The notes under the pieces were generated by a model, which worked only from the letters and a program-made list of their open reading frames with translations, was not told where the DNA came from and did no database searches. Shown here piece by piece: positions 34,626 to 40,860 of a stretch of 40,986 nt of DNA. The translations under genes and the position numbers were made by a program. This DNA is from Clostridia bacterium (lineage in GTDB: Bacteria; Bacillota; Clostridia; TANB77; CAG-508), in NCBI GenBank assembly GCA_017510825.1, contig JAFWMA010000004.1, positions 1 through 40,986 on the forward strand, written 5' to 3'. The number at the start of each line of letters is the position of its first letter. The stretch's first letter is position 1.

Positions 34626-35117
34626 ATGATAAACAAAAGCAATAAAAAAATCATATTAGTTATAATAATATTAGTAATTGGAAGTTTATTTATTAAATCA
34701 AATGCATCTTCAACAATAACTAACAACACAGGTAGTCATGCAACATCACAAAGTGCACAGCAGGTTCAAGAAGCACCATCAGCAAATCAACCAACCTCAA
34801 CTCAGCAACAAACACAACAAACACAAATTTCAAGCCAACAGGCTACTCCAAGCACACAGCAACAAACGCAGTCCACAACATCACAACAGAATCCAATGCA
34901 AAGTCAAGTTAATACAAATTCCATAACTTCTACATCAACAACAAATAATGAAACTTTAGGAAGAACAAATTCAACTATAGTTCAAAGTGTAAATGATATA
35001 AATGATAATTCATCTCAAGCTGGAATGGGATTTAATGTTGCACTAAATATTATATTAATTGCAGTAGGCTTTGTATTAATTTTACTAGCAATAGCAATAT
35101 TAATTAGGGTTAGATAA
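34626..35117 (+). CDS. Secreted Gln/Thr/Ser-rich protein with C-terminal membrane anchor
   Basis: 163 residues. The N-terminal signal (KKIILVIIILVIGSLFI, ending near SNAS) is followed by a low-complexity stalk (residues about 30-105) made almost wholly of Gln, Thr, Ser, Asn, Ala and Pro. A short neutral domain precedes a C-terminal membrane helix (NVALNIILIAVGFVLILLAI) and a basic tail. The stalk is a likely O-glycosylated spacer; function unknown. Organisation parallels the - strand gene at 21399-21848, and both are followed on their coding strand by the same two repeat blocks. AGGAGG ribosome site. Confidence 0.83.
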   Translation: MINKSNKKIILVIIILVIGSLFIKSNASSTITNNTGSHATSQSAQQVQEAPSANQPTSTQQQTQQTQISSQQATPSTQQQTQSTTSQQNPMQSQVNTNSITSTSTTNNETLGRTNSTIVQSVNDINDNSSQAGMGFNVALNIILIAVGFVLILLAIAILIRVR

Positions 35118-35256
35118 ATTACTGTCAAAATACAATATACTGTGAACAATAGCGGACATTAATAAAATTAAAAAAGTAAATACTTTCTTCAAAGTCCGCG
35201 TTTAATTGTTCGTCGCGCTAAATTTTATGAAATAAAATTTAGTCGCATTATATTTT

Positions 35257-35291
35257 TATATAATAGGAAAGTAGAACTCTCCCATTATATA
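35257..35291 (-). repeat. 35-bp palindromic repeat family, copy C (inverted)
   Basis: Read on the - strand, it aligns with copy B over all 35 bases with few mismatches: arms TATATAATGGGA and TTCCTATTATATA around an AGTTCTAC centre. Exactly the same length as copy B. Confidence 0.85.
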
Positions 35292-35293
35292 AC

Positions 35294-35337
35294 AAAGAGC
35301 AAGAGAAACCGAGAAGATCATCTCTTGCTCTTTTCAT
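35294..35337. terminator. Terminator downstream of copy C
   Basis: 13-bp perfect stem AAAGAGCAAGAGA/TCTCTTGCTCTTT (35294-35306 with 35321-35333), 14-base loop, ending in TTTT. It probably ends transcripts from the secreted-protein gene. Confidence 0.85.
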
Positions 35338-35502
35338 TATATGTTATAAATTGAAATTTAATACAAAAAATATGCTGATGTAATTACATAAAGTTGAATA
35401 AATAATGGATTTATGATAGGATATAAATAATGCACAATGAAGTGCTAATCTTAAAACAAATATATATAATGAATAACATAAATAAAATATAAGAGGTTAA
35501 CT

Positions 35503-35949
35503 ATGAATTTAACAAATAGTCAAGAAGAATATTTAAAAACAATTTATATATTAAAAAATACAATTAATGAAATAAGGGTAACTGATATTGCAGAAAAATT
35601 AAACAAGTCCAAAGCAAGTGTAAATACAGCAATTAATACATTAAAGCAATCTGGTTTTATTAATTATGAACCATATGGAAAAATTGAATTAACAACTTAT
35701 GGTGAAAAAGAAGCTACTAAAATTATTGAAGCTTATGACATTGTTAAATTGTTCTTATCTGACATTATTGAAGTAAAATCAGAAAATATTGAAAAAGAAG
35801 CAAAAGAAATTAAAACAATTTTAAGTGATGATAGTTTAAACAAACTTGCTAAATACACACATAAAACATTAGGATTACATAGTTTGGAATGTGGATATGA
35901 TATAAATAAAACTAAATGTATTAAATGCGCAAAAAGAACTAAAAAATAA
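35503..35949 (+). CDS. DtxR/MntR-like regulator with Cys-rich C-terminus
   Basis: 148 residues. The N-terminal winged helix is typical of the DtxR family: TNSQEEYLKTIYIL, VTDIAEKLNKSKASVNTAINTLKQSG and YEPYGKIELTTYGEKEA. The dimerisation half (AYDIVKLFLSDIIEV, KEAKEIKTIL) lacks the His/Glu ligands expected in the canonical RH..L and E-x-H motifs. It carries instead three cysteines near the end: LECGYDINKTKCIKCAKR. This could be an alternative metal or Fe-S site. SLC11/FeoA-type SH3 domain absent (MntR-length). It starts the transcript that continues into mnmA 18 bases later. Confidence 0.85.
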   Translation: MNLTNSQEEYLKTIYILKNTINEIRVTDIAEKLNKSKASVNTAINTLKQSGFINYEPYGKIELTTYGEKEATKIIEAYDIVKLFLSDIIEVKSENIEKEAKEIKTILSDDSLNKLAKYTHKTLGLHSLECGYDINKTKCIKCAKRTKK

Positions 35950-35967
35950 ATAATGAAAGGAAAGACT

Positions 35968-37020
35968 ATGAAAAAAGTTTTGCTTGGTATGAGTGGAGGT
36001 GTTGATAGTTCAGTCTCTGCTTTACTTTTAAAACAAGCTGGATACGAAGTATATGGTGTTACAATGAAACTATGGGAAGAAGGTGGATGTTGTAATTTAT
36101 CAGCGACAATGGATGCTGTAAAAGTATGTAAACAGCTAGGAATTCAGCATTATACTTTAAACTATGAAAAGCTATTTTATGAAAAGGTGGTAAATAATTT
36201 TATAGATTGTTACAGTAACTGCTTAACTCCTAATCCATGTATAGAGTGTAATAAATATTTGAAATTTGGTGCTATGTATGAAAAAGCTAAAGAATTAGGC
36301 ATAGATTTCATTGCAACTGGTCACTATGCTAAAACAGAATATAGTGATATATATGGTAGACAAATTCTTAAAAAATCAAAAAATATAAAAAAAGATCAAA
36401 GTTATGTTTTATATAATATGCCTAAAGATATGATAGGAAAAATACTATTTCCATTAGGTGATTTTGAAGACAAAGAACAAGTACGTGAAATAGCAAGAGC
36501 AAACAAATTAGCTACGGCATCAAAACATGACAGTGAAGATATATGCTTTATTCCAGATGGGAACTATAAGAAGTTTTTAGAAAAAAATTCAGCATTAAAA
36601 CAAAAAGAAGGAAATATTGTAACTTCAAATGGTGAGATTCTAGGTAAGCATAAGGGGTTATATTATTTTACAATTGGACAAAGAAAAGGATTAGGTATTT
36701 CATATAAAGAACCATTGTTTGTAATAGGTTTTAATAAAAAACAAAATGAAGTGATTGTTGGAACAAAAAATGAGATATACAAAAAGGAAATATTAGTAAA
36801 AGATATTAATTTACTGCTGATTGATGATATAAAACAATCAATGACTGTTAATGTTAAAACTAGATATTCTGCAAAAGAAGCAGAAGCTACAATTGAAAAG
36901 ATAGATAAAAATACAATTAAAGTGGTATTTAGTAAACCACAGCCACGTGTAACTCCAGGACAATCAGCTGTTTTTTATGTTGATGATATTGTTTTAGGTG
37001 GGGGAAAAATTTTTAGTTAA
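35968..37020 (+). CDS. mnmA: tRNA-specific 2-thiouridylase MnmA
   Basis: 350 residues from the ATG at 35968; an upstream ATG at 35953 precedes the AAAGGA site. The PP-loop GMSGGVDSSVSALLL (about 7-21), nucleophilic cysteine in NPCIECNKYLKFG (near 91-103), the second catalytic cysteine in DSEDICFIPDG (near 190), TIGQRKGLGIS, and the C-terminal PQPRVTPGQSAVFY domain are present. It inserts sulfur at C2 of U34 in tRNA Lys, Glu and Gln. With the tRNA-dehydratase fusion just downstream, two ANN/xxA-decoding tRNA-modification genes are neighbours here. Confidence 0.97.
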   Translation: MKKVLLGMSGGVDSSVSALLLKQAGYEVYGVTMKLWEEGGCCNLSATMDAVKVCKQLGIQHYTLNYEKLFYEKVVNNFIDCYSNCLTPNPCIECNKYLKFGAMYEKAKELGIDFIATGHYAKTEYSDIYGRQILKKSKNIKKDQSYVLYNMPKDMIGKILFPLGDFEDKEQVREIARANKLATASKHDSEDICFIPDGNYKKFLEKNSALKQKEGNIVTSNGEILGKHKGLYYFTIGQRKGLGISYKEPLFVIGFNKKQNEVIVGTKNEIYKKEILVKDINLLLIDDIKQSMTVNVKTRYSAKEAEATIEKIDKNTIKVVFSKPQPRVTPGQSAVFYVDDIVLGGGKIFS

Positions 37021-37089
37021 AAGGACAAACAACAATATCATAATTTGTAAAAAACTGAATAAAATATTATGATATATTAATTATAATAC

Positions 37090-37118
37090 TTGACTTAGTA
37101 ACGTAATAATAGTATAAT
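37090..37118 (+). promoter_or_regulatory. Strong promoter for the type III antitoxin RNA
   Basis: TTGACT (37090-37095) and TATAAT (37113-37118) with a 17-base spacer. The predicted start, around 37125, lies directly at the first repeat. Confidence 0.85.
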
Positions 37119-37129
37119 TAATATATAAA

Positions 37130-37226
37130 ATGTATATGCTGCCACCCAGTTGGCGAAAAGATAAATTGACTGGTGTAACGATGTATATGCTGCCACCCAG
37201 TTGGCGAAGAGATAAATTGACTGGTG
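37130..37226 (+). ncRNA. Type III antitoxin RNA (CptI/ToxI-like), two pseudoknot repeats
   Basis: Two direct repeats of 46 bases (37130-37175 and 37181-37226), 45/46 identical, period 51, about 43% G+C in a far more AT-rich context. Each can form an H-type pseudoknot. In copy 1, stem 1 pairs GCCA (37141-37144) with TGGC (37151-37154), and stem 2 pairs CCAGT (37146-37150) with ACTGG (37169-37173). Loop 3 is the 14-base A-rich GAAAAGATAAATTG. The single difference (A to G) lies in loop 3, so both pseudoknots are preserved. Type III antitoxins are small RNAs made of such tandem pseudoknot units that bind and inhibit the toxin protein encoded next. No coding frame here. Confidence 0.85.
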
Positions 37227-37236
37227 GGAAAATGAA

Positions 37237-37280
37237 AGAGGGGGATATTCTATTAATGGAATATTCCTCTTATTTTATTT
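37237..37280 (+). terminator. Terminator between antitoxin repeats and toxin gene
   Basis: AGAGG and ATATTC (37237-37241, 37245-37250) pair with GAATAT and CCTCT (37259-37264, 37266-37270) around an 8-base loop, followed by TTATTTTATTT. In type III systems this leaky terminator sets the excess of RNA over toxin mRNA. Confidence 0.75.
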
Positions 37281-37297
37281 GAAAGGAGATTTACTTT

Positions 37298-38533
37298 ATG
37301 AAAATTTTTGAAGGTAAGTTATATTTTTTAAAAGATTGTTTTTTTGAAAAATATAAAACAAAATATAATTTGCTTGAAAATGAAAAAATTAGTACTAACA
37401 AAAGGCCTACTTATTATTGTATAAAGGACAATAATAATGAAGAAATATTATGGTTTGTTCCTTTATCTAGACAATATAATAAGTACTATAATATATATTT
37501 AAGTAAACTACATAAAAATAAATCAAATAAAAATATATTAAATTTTGTGTTTATAAAAAATGTTGCTGGAGAAAAAAGTGTATTACTAATACAAAATATG
37601 TTTCCAGCTACTAAAGATTATATAGAAAAAGAATATAAAAGAAATTCACAACCTGTCAAAATCCCAAACATAAAGAAAAAAGAGATTTTAGACAAAGTAA
37701 CGCAGGTTTTAATTAATGCAAAACAAAATAGAGATTATGTTTCATTTACAAGACCATTAGAATTTAAAGACGAATTATTAAATAGTGTTAATAAAAACAG
37801 CAATCAATTTTTAAGAACTGAAATGTTGATTGGAAAAGAAGCAGTTCAAAAATTGCATAATTCTAAGGTTGCAGTTTTTGGACTTGGGGGAGTTGGTTCA
37901 TTTGTTACTGAAGGATTAGCACGTGCAGGAATAGAAAACTTTGTTCTTGTAGATAATGATGTTGTAGATATAACTAATTTAAATAGGCAATTAATTGCTA
38001 CTCACAAAACAATTGGGAAGAATAAAGTTGATGTCATGAAAGAAAGAATACTAGATATCAACCCAAGTGCTAAAATAGAAACTTTTAAAGAGTTTTTTAT
38101 GCCAGATTCTTCACATGATATGATAGATGACTCGGTCGACTACATTGTAGATGCAGTAGATACAGTAACAGCGAAAATTGAGTTAGTTATGATGGCAAAC
38201 AAAATGAACATACCAATTATTTCTGCTATGGGTACAGGAAATAAGTTAGACCCAACTAAATTTGAAGTAACTGATATTTATAAAACAGAAATGTGTCCAC
38301 TTGCTAAGGTTATGAGAAAGGAACTAAAGGCAAGAGGCATTAAAAAACTTAAGGTGGTTTACTCAAAAGAGAATCCGATTAAAACAGTTATACAAGAGGA
38401 AAATATAAATAATAAAAAATCTCTAGATACAATTACAACGCAAAAACAAGTTCCTGCAAGCATTTCTTTTGTACCATCAGTAGCGGGATTAATTATAGCA
38501 GGAGAAGTAGTGAAAGACTTACATAATACTTGA
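37298..38533 (+). CDS. Type III toxin (CptN/ToxN-like) fused to TcdA-type tRNA t6A dehydratase
   Basis: 411 residues, one uninterrupted frame with AAAGGAG upstream. Residues 1-165 match my memory of CptN-family type III toxins: GKLYFLKDCFFEKY, NKRPTYY (34-40), WFVPLSRQYNKYY (52-64) and VLLIQNMFPATKDYIEKEY (95-113), equivalent to the PLS..K/Y active-site region of ToxN endoribonucleases. Residues from about 169 are a complete TcdA/CsdL protein: NQFLRTEMLIGKEA, the ATP loop VAVFGLGGVGSF (190-201), NLNRQLIATHKTIGKNKVD, VDAVDTVTAKIELV and MGTGNKLDPTKFEV, then CPLAKVMRKELK. TcdA makes cyclic t6A37 in ANN-decoding tRNAs. The TcdA start Met is replaced by Ser and no ribosome site precedes the junction. 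The toxin half is about 19% G+C, the TcdA half about 31%. Confidence 0.87.
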   Translation: MKIFEGKLYFLKDCFFEKYKTKYNLLENEKISTNKRPTYYCIKDNNNEEILWFVPLSRQYNKYYNIYLSKLHKNKSNKNILNFVFIKNVAGEKSVLLIQNMFPATKDYIEKEYKRNSQPVKIPNIKKKEILDKVTQVLINAKQNRDYVSFTRPLEFKDELLNSVNKNSNQFLRTEMLIGKEAVQKLHNSKVAVFGLGGVGSFVTEGLARAGIENFVLVDNDVVDITNLNRQLIATHKTIGKNKVDVMKERILDINPSAKIETFKEFFMPDSSHDMIDDSVDYIVDAVDTVTAKIELVMMANKMNIPIISAMGTGNKLDPTKFEVTDIYKTEMCPLAKVMRKELKARGIKKLKVVYSKENPIKTVIQEENINNKKSLDTITTQKQVPASISFVPSVAGLIIAGEVVKDLHNT

Positions 38534-38559
38534 CATAAATCTTATTGATGTGATATAAT
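38530..38559 (+). promoter_or_regulatory. Promoter of the orphan cassette at 38600
   Basis: TTGACA (38530-38535), overlapping the stop codon of the toxin fusion, and TATAAT (38554-38559) with an 18-base spacer and a TG two bases upstream (extended -10). Confidence 0.85.
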
Positions 38560-38599
38560 ACTAATAGTTCTTTATAGACGACAAGAGAGAGGAAGTAAA

Positions 38600-39028
38600 A
38601 TGCTTGGTATTATCGTTAGATATACTAGCAATGACGACGATTGCTTGCTAAAGGGCAATGATTATATTGCCATAGAGTCCGAAGAAAGTCAGTATCTGAT
38701 CTGGATACCTGATCCTGAGGACAGCAGAAATAGCGAGTATATTTGGTATGATAAGAAAAACTTCAAGCCTGTTCAGCATGTAACAGCTAGTTACCTTGTA
38801 TTTAAAGGAGGCTGCTGGTACTATGAGCTGATCGGAACGCTACCGAATTTGGAAGCATATCCTTCCGATGCCTGGAGTATTCACTCTAATCTTGATGGCG
38901 AGGTTAAAAAGATTGCTCCACACATTTATCAGATTGAGAGTGAGAAGGACATATTGATTGTCCACCTTATTGGCAATTTTGAGCTCTCTGAGAAAGGAAA
39001 GATGGTGATCGAACACCTAACGAGGTAA
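38600..39028 (+). CDS. Hypothetical protein, 142 aa, atypical composition
   Basis: Not recognised. Soluble, acidic, Trp/Tyr-rich beta-strand protein (YLIWIPDPED, YIWYDKK, GGCWYYELIGTL, ILIVHLIGNFEL) with no signal or membrane segment. Four 60-base lines counted by hand average about 42% G+C with GC-ending codons (CTG, GAG, ATC), unlike all neighbours, so it was probably acquired recently. It is bracketed by its own consensus promoter and a 15-bp GC-rich terminator, giving a self-contained cassette placed between the toxin fusion and rnpB. GAGAGAGG ribosome site. Confidence 0.78.
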   Translation: MLGIIVRYTSNDDDCLLKGNDYIAIESEESQYLIWIPDPEDSRNSEYIWYDKKNFKPVQHVTASYLVFKGGCWYYELIGTLPNLEAYPSDAWSIHSNLDGEVKKIAPHIYQIESEKDILIVHLIGNFELSEKGKMVIEHLTR

Positions 39029-39038
39029 TATCCTCTCC

Positions 39039-39078
39039 CACCAAAGTCACGACAACAGTCGTGACTTTGGTGCTTTTT
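39039..39078 (+). terminator. Terminator of the 142-aa gene
   Basis: A 15-bp perfect stem CACCAAAGTCACGAC/GTCGTGACTTTGGTG (39039-39053 with 39058-39072), AACA loop, then CTTTTT. Confidence 0.95.
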
Positions 39079-39079
39079 A

Positions 39080-39108
39080 TTGACATTTTAGAAGTATTAT
39101 TGTAAAAT
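39080..39108 (+). promoter_or_regulatory. Promoter of RNase P RNA
   Basis: Consensus TTGACA (39080-39085) and TAAAAT (39103-39108), 17-base spacer; predicted start falls at the first helix of the RNA. Confidence 0.85.
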
Positions 39109-39114
39109 TATAAT

Positions 39115-39545
39115 GTAAGTTAAATGGTTGCGTGTTGTCAATGCCGAAAGGCGACACATGAGGAAAGTCCGGGCTCCATAGAGCAAAGATGCTTGATAAC
39201 GTCAAGTGGGGGAAACCCTAAGGAAAGTGCAACAGAAAATAACAGCCATACTAGAAGTTAGAGATTAAAGGTTAGAAATTAAAAGAAGTAAAATTACTCT
39301 AATAACTAGCTTTTAACCTCTAACTGCTAGTATGGTAACGGTGAAAAGGCGAGGTAAGAGCTCACCGCCACTGTGGTGACATAGTGGGTCAATGTAAACC
39401 CCATCTGGAGCAACACCGCTATTTTAATGGAGTAAACAGTTGCTCGCTGTCCAGTATAATAGTGCGTGGCATGAGGCATATGGTGACATATGTCCTAGAT
39501 AGATGACCATTCTAGACAGAACCCGGCTTATAGACTTACTGCTTA
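39115..39545 (+). ncRNA. rnpB: RNase P RNA (M1 RNA)
   Basis: Universal RNase P landmarks are in order: GAGGAAAGTCCGGGCTCC (39160-39177), the GGTAAGAGCTCACCG block near 39353, the CCATCTGGAGCAACAC region, and the 3' core ACAGAACCCGGCTTATAG (39517-39534). Helix P1 pairs GTAAGT (39115-39120) with ACTTAC (39534-39539). It is the catalytic RNA that matures tRNA 5' ends. The arm at 39246-39335 (P12) is long: CCATACTAG/CTAGTATGG then AGTTAGAG/CTCTAACT, with an extra AT-rich repeat inside. Ends are approximate; A-type folding is likely but was not modelled. Confidence 0.95.
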
Positions 39546-39548
39546 GAT

Positions 39549-39575
39549 GTTAGAAATTAGGTATTAGAGATTAGA
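39549..39575 (+). repeat. TTAGAAATTAG-type short repeat after rnpB
   Basis: A stretch of GTTAGAAATTAG, GTATTAGAGATTAGA resembles 39257-39281 inside the P12 arm of rnpB (GTTAGAGATTAAAG, GTTAGAAATTA), with the two units in swapped order. Confidence 0.6.
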
Positions 39576-39643
39576 ATATTTTATACATCTAAATTTTAAA
39601 ATTTGGAAGAATTATTCACATATGATAATAATAGGAGAAGTAT

Positions 39644-40360
39644 ATGGAAGAAAAAAAACAGCAGTCAGAACTAAATAATGAATCTAGTAAGGAGCTTGAA
39701 AAAAACAAAAAGGAGATATTATATATTATTATAATTACGTCTATTTTTGTATTTTTTTCTTTAGGCCCTTTTTTAGTTATTTATTTTTTAGCATCAGGTA
39801 ACATAGCAGCCGCATCAAAACCAATTATTTACTTATATCCTACCAATGAAATGAAAGTTAGTGTGAAGCTCGGTTTACCTGATAAATTAAGTTGCACATA
39901 CCCTAATTATTCAAGTTCATGGGAAGTGATGGCAAAACCTAATGGAGATTTACAAGATTTAAAATCTGGTAGGAACTTATATTCATTATATTGGGAAGGA
40001 ATAAATAATTTATCAAAGGAAATTAATGAAGGATTTTGTATAAAAGGTGAAGATTCTTCAAAATTTCTAGAAGAAAAATTGGAAATTTTAGGTTTGTCTG
40101 ATCGTGAAGCAAATGAATTTATTATATATTGGTTGCCTAGATTAGAAGAACATAAATACAATTTAATATCTTTTGAAACAATGGAGGAAATTAATGATAA
40201 TATGCCATTAGAAATAACACCAAAACCTGACTCGATAATTAGAGTTATGATGAGATTCAAAGGTGTAGATTCTCATATAGATTTATCAGAGCAAAAATTA
40301 CAAACTCCGCAAAGAACAGGCTTTGTAGTTGTTGAATGGGGAGGAACAGAATTAAAATAG
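39644..40360 (+). CDS. Membrane-anchored protein of unknown function, 238 aa
   Basis: A Glu/Lys-rich cytoplasmic N-terminus (about 1-24) precedes one membrane helix (YIIIITSIFVFFSLGPFLVIYFL). The extracellular domain has KPIIYLYPTNEMKVSVKL, LSCTYPNY, LYWEG, GFCIKGEDSSKFLEEKL, EANEFIIYWLPRLEEHKYN and a closing GFVVVEWGG. I recall this pattern (KPxIYLYP ... EWGG) as a widespread bacterial family of unknown function, often secreted. No catalytic motif is obvious. AGGAG ribosome site. The next gene follows 17 bases later, so they are probably co-transcribed. Confidence 0.8.
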   Translation: MEEKKQQSELNNESSKELEKNKKEILYIIIITSIFVFFSLGPFLVIYFLASGNIAAASKPIIYLYPTNEMKVSVKLGLPDKLSCTYPNYSSSWEVMAKPNGDLQDLKSGRNLYSLYWEGINNLSKEINEGFCIKGEDSSKFLEEKLEILGLSDREANEFIIYWLPRLEEHKYNLISFETMEEINDNMPLEITPKPDSIIRVMMRFKGVDSHIDLSEQKLQTPQRTGFVVVEWGGTELK

Positions 40361-40377
40361 CAAAGGAGAAATAAAAA

Positions 40378-40860
40378 ATGACAATTAGTAAAAAAGGTGA
40401 AATTAATTATTTAAGGGTTTTTTTAATATCAATTACAATGACGATTATAATTGATTTGATAGTTTCTATCACCATAATATCAATAGATAATGCACATAGA
40501 TCTGGTTGCGCAGTATTTGAGGAAACACCTCAGCAGTTTAACCAACCATTTGAAGCATATTTTGGAGATAAAAAGACTGTAAAAGAAGTAAAACAATTAA
40601 TGTCGTTAATTAGATCATCAAATACTAATTCAGATGATAATAAACTGGTTTTTGTAAATTTTAATGGTGCATATATGGAGCCCTTAGATGTTAGTAAAAA
40701 TTTGCAAAACATTAGAACATATATGGTAGGTTTAGCTAATAATGATATTTATGATATAGATAATAGTATTGACAATAATAAAATAAAAAATGATGCAGCT
40801 TACTATAAGGATGGATATATTAGAATAATAACAATTATTGAAAATCCTTTAATTGATTAG
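40378..40860 (+). CDS. Membrane-anchored hypothetical protein, 160 aa
   Basis: Not recognised. A short basic N-terminus is followed by one membrane helix (FLISITMTIIIDLIVSITIISI, about 15-36) and an extracellular domain of about 120 residues rich in Asn and Asp (FNQPFEAYFGDKKTVKEV, NTNSDDNKLVFVNFNG, YYKDGYIRIITIIEN). AAAGGAG ribosome site nine bases before the ATG. It forms a two-gene unit with the preceding membrane-anchored protein. Confidence 0.78.
   Translation: MTISKKGEINYLRVFLISITMTIIIDLIVSITIISIDNAHRSGCAVFEETPQQFNQPFEAYFGDKKTVKEVKQLMSLIRSSNTNSDDNKLVFVNFNGAYMEPLDVSKNLQNIRTYMVGLANNDIYDIDNSIDNNKIKNDAAYYKDGYIRIITIIENPLID

Larger units (their letters stand above)
35118..35502. other. Gene-free 385-bp structured intergenic region
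   Basis: Contents in order: the block GAACAATAGCGGAC (35144-35157), whose parts recur in inverted form as GTCCGC (35194-35199) and ATTGTTC (35205-35211), enclosing an inner AAAGTA/TACTTT hairpin; an 11-bp stem CTAAATTTTAT/ATAAAATTTAG around 35218-35242; repeat copy C (35257-35291); a 13-bp terminator stem (35294-35333); and a possible promoter for the regulator gene (TTGAAT at 35394 and TAGGAT at 35417, 17-base spacer). I see no coding frame. Confidence 0.7.

Noticed and set aside
34738..34926. Alternative-frame coding sequence (Gln/His/Lys-rich) inside the secreted protein gene
   Set aside because: It is a frame shadow of the low-complexity CAA/ACA repeats, without a ribosome site.
37130..37226. 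Tandem riboswitch or two-unit CRISPR array
   Set aside because: The repeats match no riboswitch core I know. The inter-repeat gap is only five bases, no spacers exist, and the pseudoknot plus toxin context fits a type III antitoxin better.
37298..38533. Two separate genes with an internal start for TcdA
   Set aside because: The only Met near the junction (in RTEMLIG) lies inside the conserved TcdA N-terminus and has no ribosome site, and there is no stop between the halves.
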